Assembly (NCBI GenBank): GCA_023382535.1
Contig: JAHDWA010000011.1
Location: forward strand, 62,001 to 126,000
Length of the DNA: 64,000 nt
Source: Anaerolineae bacterium
GTDB taxonomy: Bacteria > Chloroflexota > Anaerolineae > 4572-78 > J111
Reading direction: 5' to 3'
Every line of letters starts with the position of its first letter. The first letter of the stretch is position 1. This document shows positions 17,348 to 26,280 of this stretch, in pieces. Made by a program: the position numbers and the translations under genes. Under the pieces are notes generated by a model, which worked only from the letters and a program-made list of their open reading frames with translations, was not told where the DNA came from and did not search any database.

Positions 17348-20080
17348 TTAACCAATCGCCTCACCGACCAGGCCCTCCACCTTGGCCAGCGCATCGCCCA
17401 AATAGGCCGCGTCCTTGCCCCCGGCCTGGGCCATCGTCGGCTTGCCGCCGCCGCCGCCGCCAACGACCTGGGCCACCTCTTTAACCAGCTTGCCCGCATG
17501 CAGCCCGCGCTTAACCAGATCATCGGTCACGGTTGCGATAATCGTGGGCTTGCCTTCCAGCACCGCTCCCAAAACCACCACCCCGGAGCCGAGCCGGTCC
17601 CGGAACCAGTCACTCATCTCGCGCAGCAGGGCCACATCCGGCGTGTCAACTTGCAGTGAGATAACTTTAATGCCCTTGACCTCGCGCGTTTTGGCTAACA
17701 GCCGCTCAAATTCAACCCGCGCCAGTTTGCGCTGCAACTCTTTTAGTTTTTTCTCGTGTTCCTGCAACTGAGCCATCAACGAGATAGAGCGGCGATAGAC
17801 CTCCTCCGGGGCGACGCCTAAAAAGGCGGCTGTTTGTTCCAGCGTCACCAGCCGGCTCTGGATCAACTCCTGCGCCGCCCGCCCGGTGACAGCCTCGATC
17901 CGGCGCACACCCGCTGCGGCGCTGCCTTCGCTGGTAATGTGCAGCCCGCCAATTTGGGCTGTCCTTTCGACGTGGGTGCCGCCGCACAATTCCCGGCTGT
18001 AGGCTTGACCATCCGCGCCGATACGGACAACGCGGACCACATCGCCGTATTTCTCGCCAAAGAGGGCCATGAGTTCCCCGGAGGCGATAGCCTGTTTCAG
18101 GGTGTTGAAACTTTTTTGTTGAGCGGTCACCGGAAAATCAGCCAAAATAGCTTCGTTGCAGGCGTGCTCGATCTCATCCAATTCCGACTGGCTGACCATC
18201 TGGGTGTGGCTGAAGTCGAAGCGCAAGCGATCCGGGGCCACCAGCGAGCCGGCCTGAGCGACGTGATCGCCCAGCACCCGCCGTAGTTCGCGGTGCAGCA
18301 CGTGGGTTGCGGTATGATTGCGCATAATGTCCCAGCGGCGCTCGTAATCCACAATCGCCCAGGCCGGGTCGCCCACGTTGATGTCGCCCTCCGTGATCAT
18401 TCCTTCATGCACAACCAGCCCATTGACCGGCTTGGCCATGCCGCTGACTTCCATCGCCCACTTGGGCGTGGCCTCGGGATTGGCATAGTGGACAATCTCA
18501 CCCGTATCGCTCACCTGGCCGCCCGACTCCACATAAAAAGGCGTCGCCGCCAGCACCAGCTCGACCTTCTGGCCCTCGCCGGCGCTGTTGACCACCGTCC
18601 CGTCCCGCAAAATCGCCACAACGGAACTGGGTAACTCAGTGCTGTCATAAGGATTGTGATTCACGCCGCTTTCCGGCAGCTTGCCTTCACTCTTGAGTTG
18701 ATCGAACAGCCCCGCGTAGACTTGCAGCACATCTACGGCAATCTCGCCCAGCTTGTCGCCACCCGATATTTCCGTATGGCGGTCAAACGCCTTCTGGTAA
18801 CCCGATTCGTCAATGGTAAAGCCGTACTCCTCGTCGGCGATGATGCGGGTCAAATCTTTGGGGAAGCCATAAGTGGCGTAGAGTTTGAAAACCTCGTCCC
18901 CAGGAATCTCCGTTTTACCGGCAGCTTTCAACTTTTCGACCAGCCCGGCGATGAGTTCCAACCCATTGGTAAAGGTCTTCAGGAAGCGCTCTTCTTCCTG
19001 GGTGATAACGTTGAGGATAAACTGGCGGCGGGCCTTTAACTCAATATAATGGTCGCCCATCTCCTCGATGACTTTATCGGCAATCTTGGCCAGGAAAGGA
19101 CCTTCAAAGCCGGCCAGGCGGCCGTAACGCGCCGCCCGGCGCAAAATCAGGCGCAAGACCGAGGAGCGCCCTTCGTTGCCGGGCATGACCCCGTCGCCAA
19201 TCATAAAGGTGATGGCCCGGCCATGGTCGGCGATGACCCGGTAGGCAATCAGATGCTCCTGCATCTGAGCCTCGCTGTGGCCCAGCAGCTCCTGGATTCG
19301 CCGCATGATCGGCATAAATAAATCGGTTTCGTAATTGGCCCGCTTTTGCTGCACCACCGAGACAATTCGCTCCAGGCCCATGCCGGTATCCACGCCCGGC
19401 TTGGGCAGCGGGGTCCGGCTGCCGTCGGGGGCCTGGTTGAACTGCATAAAGACCAGGTTCCAAACTTCCAGCCAGCGCTCGCAGCCGTTATCCAAAAACA
19501 CCGAACAGTCGGGCTGGCCGCAGGTGCAGAATTCCTGACCCCAATCGTAGTGCAGCTCAGAGGTGGGGCCGCAGGGGCCGACATCGGCCATCTGCCAGAA
19601 GTTGGTCTTATCCCCCATGCGGTAGACCCGCTCCGGCGAAACTTTCATTTCCTTCGTCCAGATGTCAAACGCTTCGTCGTCGCCGGTATGGACGGTGTAG
19701 TAAAGCCGCTCCGGCGAGATGCCGTAGACCCGGGTCAGGCACTCATAGGCAAAGCGAATGGCGTCACGCTTGAAATAGTCGCCCAGGGAAAAGTTACCCA
19801 GCATCTCAAAAAAGGTGTGGTGGCGCGGCGACGGGCCGACGTTTTCCAGGTCGTTGTGCTTGCCGGAAACGCGCATGCACTTCTGGGAGGTGGTGGCCCG
19901 CTTGTAAGGCCGCTCTTCCAGCCCCAAGAAGGCATCCTTAAACTGGACCATGCCAGCATTGGTAAAGAGCAGGGTCGGGTCATCGGCCGGTACCAGCGAA
20001 GAACTGGGGACGATGGTATGTTTATTTTCTTCAAAGTAATCTAAAAACGCCTGCCGAATTTCGGCGCTGGTCATGGTCAT
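17348..20080 (-). CDS. alaS: Alanyl-tRNA synthetase
   Basis: A 910-residue class II synthetase charging tRNA-Ala. The catalytic core begins EIRQAFLDYFEENKH and has the GMVQFKDAFLG and SGKHNDLENVG segments of motifs 1-2. The editing domain carries the HxxxH zinc site (HTATHVLHRELR) and the CGGTHV motif. A C-terminal Ala domain of Gly-rich GGGGGGKPTMAQAGG type closes it. An extra Cys cluster (CTCGQPDC) near residue 180 resembles the zinc-binding loop in many bacterial AlaRS. Length is normal and the gene intact. Start: two close ATG codons (20080, 20074). Downstream, on the same strand, come the FtsA-like gene, the baseplate-J-like gene and ruvX. Confidence 0.98.
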   Translation of the reverse strand: MTMTSAEIRQAFLDYFEENKHTIVPSSSLVPADDPTLLFTNAGMVQFKDAFLGLEERPYKRATTSQKCMRVSGKHNDLENVGPSPRHHTFFEMLGNFSLGDYFKRDAIRFAYECLTRVYGISPERLYYTVHTGDDEAFDIWTKEMKVSPERVYRMGDKTNFWQMADVGPCGPTSELHYDWGQEFCTCGQPDCSVFLDNGCERWLEVWNLVFMQFNQAPDGSRTPLPKPGVDTGMGLERIVSVVQQKRANYETDLFMPIMRRIQELLGHSEAQMQEHLIAYRVIADHGRAITFMIGDGVMPGNEGRSSVLRLILRRAARYGRLAGFEGPFLAKIADKVIEEMGDHYIELKARRQFILNVITQEEERFLKTFTNGLELIAGLVEKLKAAGKTEIPGDEVFKLYATYGFPKDLTRIIADEEYGFTIDESGYQKAFDRHTEISGGDKLGEIAVDVLQVYAGLFDQLKSEGKLPESGVNHNPYDSTELPSSVVAILRDGTVVNSAGEGQKVELVLAATPFYVESGGQVSDTGEIVHYANPEATPKWAMEVSGMAKPVNGLVVHEGMITEGDINVGDPAWAIVDYERRWDIMRNHTATHVLHRELRRVLGDHVAQAGSLVAPDRLRFDFSHTQMVSQSELDEIEHACNEAILADFPVTAQQKSFNTLKQAIASGELMALFGEKYGDVVRVVRIGADGQAYSRELCGGTHVERTAQIGGLHITSEGSAAAGVRRIEAVTGRAAQELIQSRLVTLEQTAAFLGVAPEEVYRRSISLMAQLQEHEKKLKELQRKLARVEFERLLAKTREVKGIKVISLQVDTPDVALLREMSDWFRDRLGSGVVVLGAVLEGKPTIIATVTDDLVKRGLHAGKLVKEVAQVVGGGGGGKPTMAQAGGKDAAYLGDALAKVEGLVGEAIG

Positions 20081-20099
20081 AGGATTTTACCTCTAAGAG

Positions 20100-20171
20100 A
20101 GTGGAGTAGGGGGCAGAGAGTAAGAAGTAAGAATTTTCTTCCCCTACTCCCTACTCCTTACTTCCTACTCC
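20100..20171. repeat. Intergenic hairpin of short tandem units (GGAGTAG/AGTAAG type)
   Basis: The left arm (20100-20131) repeats GGAGTAG and AGTAAG units; the right arm (20139-20171) repeats their complements CTACTCC and CTTACTTC. The two arms can pair into an imperfect long hairpin. A sister element with the same unit lies at 37634-37697. It sits just upstream of alaS. Confidence 0.75.
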
Positions 20172-20315
20172 CATTTTCGCTACTAAATTCTAGTCGAATT
20201 GGGGGGGGATGTCAATTAAGATTGAATCGGTGGGTATGCCCCAAATTTTAGGGGTGTGGAGGGCAATCCGTACTTCGAGCGACTGCTACCCGGGACCGAT
20301 TTCTTTACCTCTAAA

Positions 20316-20588
20316 TCAGGCAGCGATAGGTTGGCAGGTGAGCTGGAGATAAATAAAATTTTCCCGGGCAGGCATCAATTCAACAGTATCTACAATTCGA
20401 TATTCGTCTTGCCTCAGAACAACTGTATCACCCACTCGAGGTTCTTGATCCCAATTTTGAATCCCGCCAATGTCACGCCGTCCGGGAACAACGACACTCA
20501 CCCGGTAGACAGGAGTAACCCACGGCACATTGAGTATTTCTAGATTATACTGCTCCAAGATATTATCAGGGGAGTGATTGACGAACAT
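20316..20588 (-). CDS. Small conserved-looking protein of unknown function
   Basis: A 90-residue protein starting at the ATG at 20588, with AGGAG 10 bases upstream, which supports a real gene. The composition is balanced, with a beta-rich look: VYRVSVVVPGRRD, then PRVGDTVVLRQDEYRIVDTVEL and FIYLQLTC. The GDTVVL...YRI pattern looks like a small SH3- or OB-like barrel, but I cannot assign a family. There is no signal peptide or membrane segment. It stands alone between alaS and the potassium channel and is divergent from the latter. The intergenic space at 20589-20768 contains repeated TTACGTTT words. Function unknown. Confidence 0.6.
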   Translation of the reverse strand: MFVNHSPDNILEQYNLEILNVPWVTPVYRVSVVVPGRRDIGGIQNWDQEPRVGDTVVLRQDEYRIVDTVELMPARENFIYLQLTCQPIAA

Positions 20589-20689
20589 AATGATTTTCTC
20601 CTTTCAATTAATATACACCTAAAATAAACGTTATAAGGTTTACGTTTCATTGGCGTTGTGTAAAGATTACGTTTGCCAAGGGAGACAAT

Positions 20690-20717
20690 TTGATAGAGCG
20701 GGGTAGATCGGTATAAT
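20690..20717 (+). promoter_or_regulatory. Strong sigma-70-type promoter before the potassium channel
   Basis: TTGATA (20690-20695) and TATAAT (20712-20717) are separated by 16 bases. Transcription would start near 20724, inside or just after the in-frame GTG at 20721, which argues that translation starts at the ATG at 20769. Confidence 0.65.
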
Positions 20718-20768
20718 CAGGTGGCAATCATAAAACTCGGCCTATATTTATCCCCGCCTTTAAATCGA

Positions 20769-21575
20769 ATGAAAAAACAAATTCGCTTTTTGGCGCTACT
20801 GCTATTAATTAGCTTTACCAGCACCACCACGCTGTTTTGGATGTATGAGCACGGGGTCAACCCCGGTATCACCTCTTTTGGCGATGTCATCTGGTGGTGG
20901 GTCGTCAGCTCGACGACGGTGGGCTACGGCGATATTGCTCCCCACACCACCCAGGGGCGTGTTGCTGCGGCCATTACCTTTATTGTCGGCATTTACCTCT
21001 ACACCAACTTTATTACCCTCACTGCCAATTCAGTGGAGCAGTTTGTCAATAAAGACCGGCTGGGCACGGCCCAAATCAAAGCCAAAAATCACCTCGTCAT
21101 CTGTGAATATACCGCCTTCGCCGACGAGCTGCTGCAAGTGCTGGATCGCTATCCGGAGCTGGCTCACCAGGAGGTGGTGATTATTTCTGACCTGGTCACG
21201 GTCAACCCCTATCCCCAGTATCACTTTGTGCGCGGCGTGCCGATCAGCCCGGCAGCCTTGCAGCAGGCCAACATTGGGGAGGCGGCTTATATCTTCGTCT
21301 TTGCCAACGCCCGTTTCCAGGAGCCTGATCTGAAAACGCTGCACACCGTCTCGCGCATCCAAAAACTGAATAAACACGCCACCCTCTTCGTCGAAATGCA
21401 CAAGCCTAAGTCCGAGTTTACCGAGCACCTGCTCGGCCCGATTGTGGTGCTGGACAGCAAGAAACTCCTGGAGTCGGTGCTGCGCCACGAAGCCCTGGAT
21501 TTGTCGGCCTATTTCCACCGGACTGAACTGCCCCTCAAAACCGCTGCTCCCCACAAGGTCCTGTCGGAAGGTTAA
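20769..21575 (+). CDS. Two-TM potassium channel with TrkA-N-like regulatory domain
   Basis: A 268-residue potassium channel. TM1 is at about 5-25 (FLALLLLISFTSTTTLFW), a pore helix follows, and the filter reads SSTTVGYGD, the potassium signature. TM2 (AAAITFIVGIYLY) leads to a cytoplasmic Rossmann-like domain from about residue 95 (NHLVICEY), related to TrkA-N/RCK domains. The usual GxGxxG nucleotide loop is altered: after HLVICEYTAFADELL no glycine triad is seen, so nucleotide binding is doubtful. An upstream GTG (20721) could add 16 residues but lies at the predicted transcription start. A pore with nearly the same surrounding pattern appears in the protein at 62719-63216. Confidence 0.93.
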   Translation: MKKQIRFLALLLLISFTSTTTLFWMYEHGVNPGITSFGDVIWWWVVSSTTVGYGDIAPHTTQGRVAAAITFIVGIYLYTNFITLTANSVEQFVNKDRLGTAQIKAKNHLVICEYTAFADELLQVLDRYPELAHQEVVIISDLVTVNPYPQYHFVRGVPISPAALQQANIGEAAYIFVFANARFQEPDLKTLHTVSRIQKLNKHATLFVEMHKPKSEFTEHLLGPIVVLDSKKLLESVLRHEALDLSAYFHRTELPLKTAAPHKVLSEG

Positions 21576-21615
21576 TAGATCTATCTCTTACCTGTAAATC
21601 CATTCTGCCGCTGTT

Positions 21616-21711
21616 GCCTGGGATTGAAATCCCAGGCTAAAAGTTCAAGTCGGCTTGAGCCGACTCAAGTGGCCTGATTTTGGGGTAATCGAGTGCGCTT
21701 TGAGCGCACTT
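21616..21711. repeat. Cluster of three short stem-loops
   Basis: Three hairpins lie in a row: a 9-bp stem at 21616-21637, an 8-bp stem (AGTCGGCT with its complement) at about 21648-21665, and an 8-bp stem (AGTGCGCT with its complement) at about 21692-21711. The last two share the same form and flank. It looks like a composite intergenic repeat. No coding role. Confidence 0.7.
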
Positions 21712-21820
21712 GAGCTATCAGCCCTGAATTTAAGCGAAGCACCCTGCGGGTTAATTCGGGGCGAGCGCTTAGGGGAATTTCTCGGCCTACGGCCTCGAAA
21801 TGACATGACGGGCAGGACAC

Positions 21821-21847
21821 AAAAAAGCCCCGCCAGTTAGCGGGGCT
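21821..21847 (-). terminator. Intrinsic terminator of the msrPQ unit
   Basis: On the minus strand a perfect 8-bp GC-rich stem (21840-21847 with 21826-21833) is followed by six T. It lies 18 bases after the msrQ stop. Confidence 0.85.
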
Positions 21848-21864
21848 GTGAGCTAAAGTTTAGG

Positions 21865-22512
21865 CTAAATACTGTCAATAACTGCCCGGGCGCGGCGCTC
21901 CTTTTTGAAACGGCTGCGAAAATTGGCCGCGGCCTTGCGCACGGCAGGCAGGCGCAGGCAGAGCAGCAGCACCACTGCCGCGCCATACAGCAGCGGCTCG
22001 CGGATGTCCGACTTGACCAGCCAGACGTAATGCACGACGGCCAGAAGGCCGGCCAGGTACACCCAGCGATGCAGCCGCTTCCAGTTCTTGCCCAGCCGCC
22101 GCATCCAGCCCTGGGTCGAGGTGAGAGCCAGCGGCAGCAGGATCAGGAAAGCGGCAAATCCGACCAGGGCGTAGCGTTTCTCGAAGATGGCTTCATAGAG
22201 CAAGCTCCAATCAAAGCCGTAATCCAGCCCGACAAAGGTCAGAAAGTGCAGACTAACGTACATAAAGGCATACAGCCCCAGCGGCTTGCGCAGCGGCAGC
22301 ACCTGCTTGAAGCCAAACAGGGTATTCACCGGGGTGCAGGCCAGCGACAGCACCAGGAGGATCAAAGCCGGCTTGCCGGTGCGAAAGGTAATATCCTGGA
22401 TAGGATTGACGGTTAAATTATCGAACCAGTAATCCCATAACAGCCAGGCCAGCGGCGTCAGCGCCCCGACGTGGGTCAGAAGACGCAACCAATTTTTTCT
22501 GAGGATGTTCAT
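21865..22512 (-). CDS. msrQ: Heme-binding membrane subunit MsrQ (YedZ)
   Basis: A 215-residue membrane protein with about six helices, the electron-donating partner of the periplasmic methionine sulfoxide reductase MsrP. Family features are the early LLTHVGALTPLAWL helix, LRKPLGLYAFMYVSLHFLTF with a heme-ligating His, and WKRLHRWVYLAGLLAVVHYVW with two further His residues. MsrQ carries heme b and passes electrons from the quinone pool or cytosolic reductants to MsrP. It starts 53 bases after the msrP stop on the same strand, forming the usual msrPQ operon, and ends at a strong terminator. Length and topology are normal. The C-terminus is basic (FRSRFKKERRARA), as expected for a cytoplasmic tail. 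Confidence 0.94.
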   Translation of the reverse strand: MNILRKNWLRLLTHVGALTPLAWLLWDYWFDNLTVNPIQDITFRTGKPALILLVLSLACTPVNTLFGFKQVLPLRKPLGLYAFMYVSLHFLTFVGLDYGFDWSLLYEAIFEKRYALVGFAAFLILLPLALTSTQGWMRRLGKNWKRLHRWVYLAGLLAVVHYVWLVKSDIREPLLYGAAVVLLLCLRLPAVRKAAANFRSRFKKERRARAVIDSI

Positions 22513-22565
22513 AAATTTCTTATTTCTAATTTCTTAATTGCGATTTGATTTGCGGCAAAGCTAGT

Positions 22566-23513
22566 TTAGTAATTGGCCCTCAAATCCATATCCTTGTAAA
22601 GCTGAGCCACTTCCTCCTCGTAGCCGTTGAAGGGCAGCGTCGCCCGCCGGCCAAATTCGCCGATGCGCCGCTCGCTGGCCTGGGACCAGCGCGGGTGATC
22701 TACCGCCGGGTTGACGTTGGCGTAGAAGCCATATTCATTGGGCGCAGCGGCCATCCAGAGGGAGGTTGGCTGTTCTTCCACCAGGTCAATTTTTACAATA
22801 GACTTGATGCTCTTGAAGCCGTACTTCCATGGGACCACCAGGCGCATCGGCGCGCCATTCTGAGGCAGCAGCTCCTTGCCGTACAGGCCCGTGGACAGGA
22901 TGGCCAGGTCATTCATGGCTTCGTCCAGGCGCAGCCCTTCGGCATAGGGCCAGGTGTACCAGGCGCTCTGCTGGCCGGGCATCTGCTCCGGGTCAAACAG
23001 GGTTTCAAAACGGACATACTTGGCCTTAGAGGTCGGTTCTACTTCTTTTAACAGTTCGGCCAGGGGAAAACCCTGCCAGGGAATGACCATGGACCAGGCT
23101 TCGACGCAGCGCAGGCGGTAGATGCGTTCCTGTTGGGTGAACTTCTTGAGCAAATCCTCAAAGCCAAAAGTTTGGGGCTTGTTGACCAACCCGCCCACCT
23201 CAATTGTCCAGGGCGAGGTTTTGAAATCTGTGGCCAGCTTAGCCACCATCTCTTTGCTGGTCGAGAACTCATAGTAATTGTTATAGTTGGTGACTGCCTC
23301 AAAGGAAGTCAGCTTATCGCCCAACTCGTCGGTGGTGGCCGTGGTTTTCAACTCTTTGGGGTTACTCTCTTCCTCCTTCACCGCCGCGTCCTGGACGCCG
23401 CAAGCGGCCAATAGAGCTGAACTGGCCGCCAGCGCCCCAATTCCCACCATAAATTTGCGCCGGGACAGATAGATGTGTTCCGGGGTAATTTCAGACGAAC
23501 GAATTTTGATCAT
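22566..23513 (-). CDS. msrP: Protein-methionine-sulfoxide reductase catalytic subunit MsrP (YedY)
   Basis: A 315-residue exported molybdenum enzyme that repairs oxidised methionines in envelope proteins. The Tat signal [15 protein letters not shown] is followed by A-A-C-G, so it may also be lipidated. The molybdopterin-ligating Cys lies in [15 protein letters not shown], and family segments such as [16 protein letters not shown] and [20 protein letters not shown] are present. The start is the ATG at 23513, because AGGAGG sits 6 bases before it. An upstream in-frame GTG at 23528 would place that ribosome site inside the coding region. It precedes msrQ in one operon. All expected core residues appear intact. 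Confidence 0.95.
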   Translation of the reverse strand: MIKIRSSEITPEHIYLSRRKFMVGIGALAASSALLAACGVQDAAVKEEESNPKELKTTATTDELGDKLTSFEAVTNYNNYYEFSTSKEMVAKLATDFKTSPWTIEVGGLVNKPQTFGFEDLLKKFTQQERIYRLRCVEAWSMVIPWQGFPLAELLKEVEPTSKAKYVRFETLFDPEQMPGQQSAWYTWPYAEGLRLDEAMNDLAILSTGLYGKELLPQNGAPMRLVVPWKYGFKSIKSIVKIDLVEEQPTSLWMAAAPNEYGFYANVNPAVDHPRWSQASERRIGEFGRRATLPFNGYEEEVAQLYKDMDLRANY

Positions 23514-23610
23514 AACTCCTCCTAACACTCGGTCAGTCTAGCGACATCAATTTTTGTTACATCCCCACTATAAAACGACTTTCTTACCAAATTATTAAGA
23601 ACTCGCTATC

Positions 23611-23650
23611 TCGTTCCCACGCAAAGCGTGACGCGAAGTGTGGGAACGAG
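23611..23650. repeat. Palindromic intergenic repeat (CGTTCCCACGC type)
   Basis: CTCGTTCCCACGC faces its complement GTGTGGGAACGAG around a short centre. A half-copy of the same word lies at about 51129-51148. It resembles widespread intergenic palindromes. Confidence 0.7.
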
Positions 23651-23749
23651 CCGGGAGCTGGCGAAATTATTAAACTCCCAAATTGGCAACAACTTCTAAA
23701 ATTGGTATCATACCCCGGTAGTCCACGTTGTGGGCGATGGAGTCCGTCA

Positions 23750-24643
23750 ATGTTTCAGCCCAAACCCCAACCCAGCGGCCCGGGGCAGATCGCCCGGATC
23801 ATCCTGATGGCGCTGCTTGTTTTTTCTTTCACCGCCCTGGTCATCGTCACAGCGATTATCCTGCTCACCGGCAACACCCTGGCTTTCAGTCGAGGCGCCG
23901 TGTTTGAAGCTCCCTCGCCCCGCCCCGGCCCCACGCCGACCATTGCCCCGCTGGCGGCCGTGACACCCGGCCCGGTGGATATGCTCCCCTTTCGCAGTGT
24001 GGCCCTGGGTCTGACGCTGGATTATCCCAGCGGCTGGCGTAAAAAGGAAACCTCACTGCGGGTCATTTTTGCACCGACGACCGCCGGGCTTGAGCCGGGA
24101 CAGGGAGTGGAACCGGCGCTTTGGGCCGGCATTTCGAGCGACAACAGCATCGAACCCGCGGCTGTCCTAGCCAATATTTTAGCCGACTTTCCGGCCAATA
24201 CCAAACTTTTCCAACAAAGCGCCACGACCATGGCCGGAGCGACCTGGACCCTGACCGATTTGAACTTTAGCGACGGCAACGGCGGCCAGCCTAGTCAAGC
24301 CAGGGTGGCGGTGACCAGTCACAACGACGTCGGCTATTATGTGGTCGCCCTCGCTCCCGGCGAAAAATGGTCAGCGGCCGAGCCGGTTTTCCAGGCCATG
24401 CTCGCCAGCCTCGGTTTCACCGAAGAAGCTGTCATCCGGCCCACCGACGCCACCATGCCGCCCACCCCCACCCCCAGCCCAACGCCGCGCATCTACATTG
24501 TCCAGCCCGGCGACACCCTGGGCGGCATCGCCCTGCAATTTGGTGTCACTATTGATGCCATCGTCACCCGCAACGGTCTGGAGGACCCGCGCATGATCCG
24601 CAGCGGGCAGAAGCTTATTATCCCTAACAAGAAGAAAAAATGA
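23750..24643 (+). CDS. Membrane-anchored LysM-domain protein
   Basis: A 297-residue protein with a Pro-rich cytoplasmic start, one transmembrane helix at about 14-38 (ILMALLVFSFTALVIVTAI), a Pro/Thr-rich linker and an extracytoplasmic domain (about 80-230) of unknown fold resembling PsbP/LpqN-type regions: LGLTLDYPSGWRKKE. After a PTPTPSPTP spacer a C-terminal LysM domain (about 250-295) reads YIVQPGDTLGGIALQFGV and ends GQKLIIPNK. LysM binds peptidoglycan. The ATG at 23750 is chosen because GGAG lies 8 bases upstream; a TTG at 23702 would add 16 residues of unlike composition. Its stop overlaps the start of the HAD gene (ATGA), so the two are likely co-translated. Confidence 0.88.
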   Translation: MFQPKPQPSGPGQIARIILMALLVFSFTALVIVTAIILLTGNTLAFSRGAVFEAPSPRPGPTPTIAPLAAVTPGPVDMLPFRSVALGLTLDYPSGWRKKETSLRVIFAPTTAGLEPGQGVEPALWAGISSDNSIEPAAVLANILADFPANTKLFQQSATTMAGATWTLTDLNFSDGNGGQPSQARVAVTSHNDVGYYVVALAPGEKWSAAEPVFQAMLASLGFTEEAVIRPTDATMPPTPTPSPTPRIYIVQPGDTLGGIALQFGVTIDAIVTRNGLEDPRMIRSGQKLIIPNKKKK

Positions 24644-25395
24644 TAAACCTTTCAAATCCAGTCAAAATCAGAGCAGTTCTTTTCGATTGGGACATGACCC
24701 TGGGTGCAGCACTGGGTGATGTTTCAGCGGTGGAGCGGACCTCGGCCCTGCTGCGGCATGTCGGCCTGACCTACAGCGATGAACTGATCGAGGCCGCCAG
24801 GCAGGAACGCCAGGCGCGCATCGAGGTGGGCCGGCTGCCCGGTCCCCTGGCCCCGCAAACAAAGCAAGGTCTTATTGTTTACTACCAGCAGCTTTTGAAA
24901 CTGCTGGGCCACCCGGAGGCGCTGCCGGAAGTGGCGGAGGAAATTTATAACGCCTATGCCCATCTGCCGTTTGTCTTTTACCCGGATACGCTGCCCGCTC
25001 TTGAGGCTCTGGCGGCGCAGGGGCTGGGGCTGGGCATTATCACCAACCACTCGCCCGCTATCCGGCCGGTGATCGAAGCAAGCCTGGGCGAATTTATCCA
25101 ACCCCAGCATATCCTCATCAGTGGCGAATTGGACCTCTACAAGCCCGACCGGGCTATCTTTGTTGAGGCAGCGGCCCGGCTTGAAACGCCCGCTGGGCAG
25201 TGTTTGTATGTCGGCGACAACGTGGAAGTGGATGCCCTGGGCGCCGTCGCGTCGGGCGGCTATGCCTGCGGCCTGTGGTGCGACCGCTCCAACCAGCCCG
25301 CGCCCGATAATCTGCCCCCGCGTGTCCGGCGCATTACCGAATTGAGCCAGGTGTTGAATTGGGTAGACGGTAGACGGCAGACGGGAAATCTTTAA
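24640..25395 (+). CDS. HAD-superfamily hydrolase
   Basis: A 251-residue haloacid dehalogenase-fold hydrolase, likely a small-molecule phosphatase. Motif I is LFDWDMTLG, with nucleophile Asp and general acid Asp; motif II is GIITNHSP; the motif III Lys is in LYKPDRAIF; motif IV is CLYVGDNVEVDALGA. The cap lies between motifs I and II and is helical, as in the phosphoglycolate phosphatase subgroup. The substrate cannot be told. It starts in a 4-base overlap with the LysM gene. The last codons read through a tandem TAGACGG repeat (25361-25386), giving a terminal GRRQTGNL tail that is probably recent and non-functional. The next gene starts 12 bases later. Confidence 0.93.
   Translation: MINLSNPVKIRAVLFDWDMTLGAALGDVSAVERTSALLRHVGLTYSDELIEAARQERQARIEVGRLPGPLAPQTKQGLIVYYQQLLKLLGHPEALPEVAEEIYNAYAHLPFVFYPDTLPALEALAAQGLGLGIITNHSPAIRPVIEASLGEFIQPQHILISGELDLYKPDRAIFVEAAARLETPAGQCLYVGDNVEVDALGAVASGGYACGLWCDRSNQPAPDNLPPRVRRITELSQVLNWVDGRRQTGNL
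25361..25386 (+). repeat. Tandem GTAGACG/GCAGACG units inside the 3' end of the HAD gene
   Basis: Three consecutive seven-base units GTAGACG, GTAGACG, GCAGACG occur just before the stop codon and code for the last residues. One of several cases in this window where tandem units lie in frame in a gene. Confidence 0.7.
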
Positions 25396-25407
25396 AGGGA
25401 TCTTAAG

Positions 25408-26244
25408 ATGTCATCCACAGCAAAAGAGGCTTTCGGCAGAGAATTGGCCAAAAGTGATCCGCAGATCAACCTCGCTCGCGCAGCCTTGCTGATGTCTGAG
25501 CATTTAAATCAAACACCGGATCTTTTGGATCATTACCTGGCGCAGTTAGACAACCTGGCCGAGACCCTCCAGCCTGCTATGCATCTGGCCAAAACCGCCC
25601 CGGAACAGGTTAACGCGCTGACGCACTTCTTGTTTGAAGAAATGGGTTTTCACGGCAATAGCGACAGTTACTACGATCCCAACAACTCTTTTCTGGATAA
25701 AGTTTTGGAGCGGCGGCTGGGCATTCCCATCTCGTTGAGTGTGCTTTGCCTGGAAATCGGCTGGCGGCTGGGCTTGCCTCTGACCGGCCTGGGCTTGCCG
25801 GGACATTTCATTATCGGCTATGGCGTACCGGATGCGCCCATTTATATTGATGCGTTTAATAAGGGAGCAGTTCTGAGCGAAGACGATTGCCTGGCCCTGT
25901 GCCGGGTCCCGTTTTCGGAACGCCTCGCTTTTAGAGAGCAATTCCTCATTTCGGCCAGCAAAAAGGCCATTCTGTTTCGGATGCTCCTGAATTTGAAACA
26001 AATTTATCTGCGCCAGGAAAATTGGGAGCGAGCGTACCGGACCCTTGATTTAATACTGCTCGTCCAGCCGGATCAGATGGGGGAATTGAGAGACCGGGGC
26101 GTCGTCGCCTACCGGCTCAACCGCCTGCGCGAAGCCACATTTGATATTCAGCGCTACCTCTTCCTCAACCCCGACGCCCCGGACGCCAATTGGTTGAAAC
26201 AGCATTTGGAGATGATGGAAGAGCGGTTGAGCCGGTTGAATTAG
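25408..26244 (+). CDS. SirB1/transglutaminase-like protein with TPR-like C-terminus
   Basis: A 278-residue member of the SirB1 family. The core has FEEMGFHGNSDSYYDPNNSFLDKVLERR and then GIPISLSVLCLEIGWRLGLP, GLPGHFIIGY and IYIDAFNKG; the last two supply the His and Asp seen in transglutaminase folds. The catalytic Cys position of true transglutaminases is not conserved, as is usual in this family, so no cross-linking activity should be assumed. The C-terminal 80 residues are TPR-like (NWERAYRTLDLILLVQPDQMGELRDRG). It is 12 bases after the HAD gene, giving a three-gene unit with LysM and HAD. Cellular role unknown. Confidence 0.88.
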   Translation: MSSTAKEAFGRELAKSDPQINLARAALLMSEHLNQTPDLLDHYLAQLDNLAETLQPAMHLAKTAPEQVNALTHFLFEEMGFHGNSDSYYDPNNSFLDKVLERRLGIPISLSVLCLEIGWRLGLPLTGLGLPGHFIIGYGVPDAPIYIDAFNKGAVLSEDDCLALCRVPFSERLAFREQFLISASKKAILFRMLLNLKQIYLRQENWERAYRTLDLILLVQPDQMGELRDRGVVAYRLNRLREATFDIQRYLFLNPDAPDANWLKQHLEMMEERLSRLN

Positions 26245-26280
26245 GCCAAGAAGTGCTAATAGGCTATGCGTGTTTGATTC

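Noticed and set aside
20721..20768. GTG at 20721 as start of the potassium channel
   Set aside because: It coincides with the predicted transcription start after the TATAAT at 20712-20717; the ATG at 20769 begins just before TM1. The ribosome site at 20769 is weak, so some doubt stays.
21655..21840. A 61-codon open frame
   Set aside because: It runs through three stem-loop repeats, lacks a ribosome site and has no protein-like pattern.
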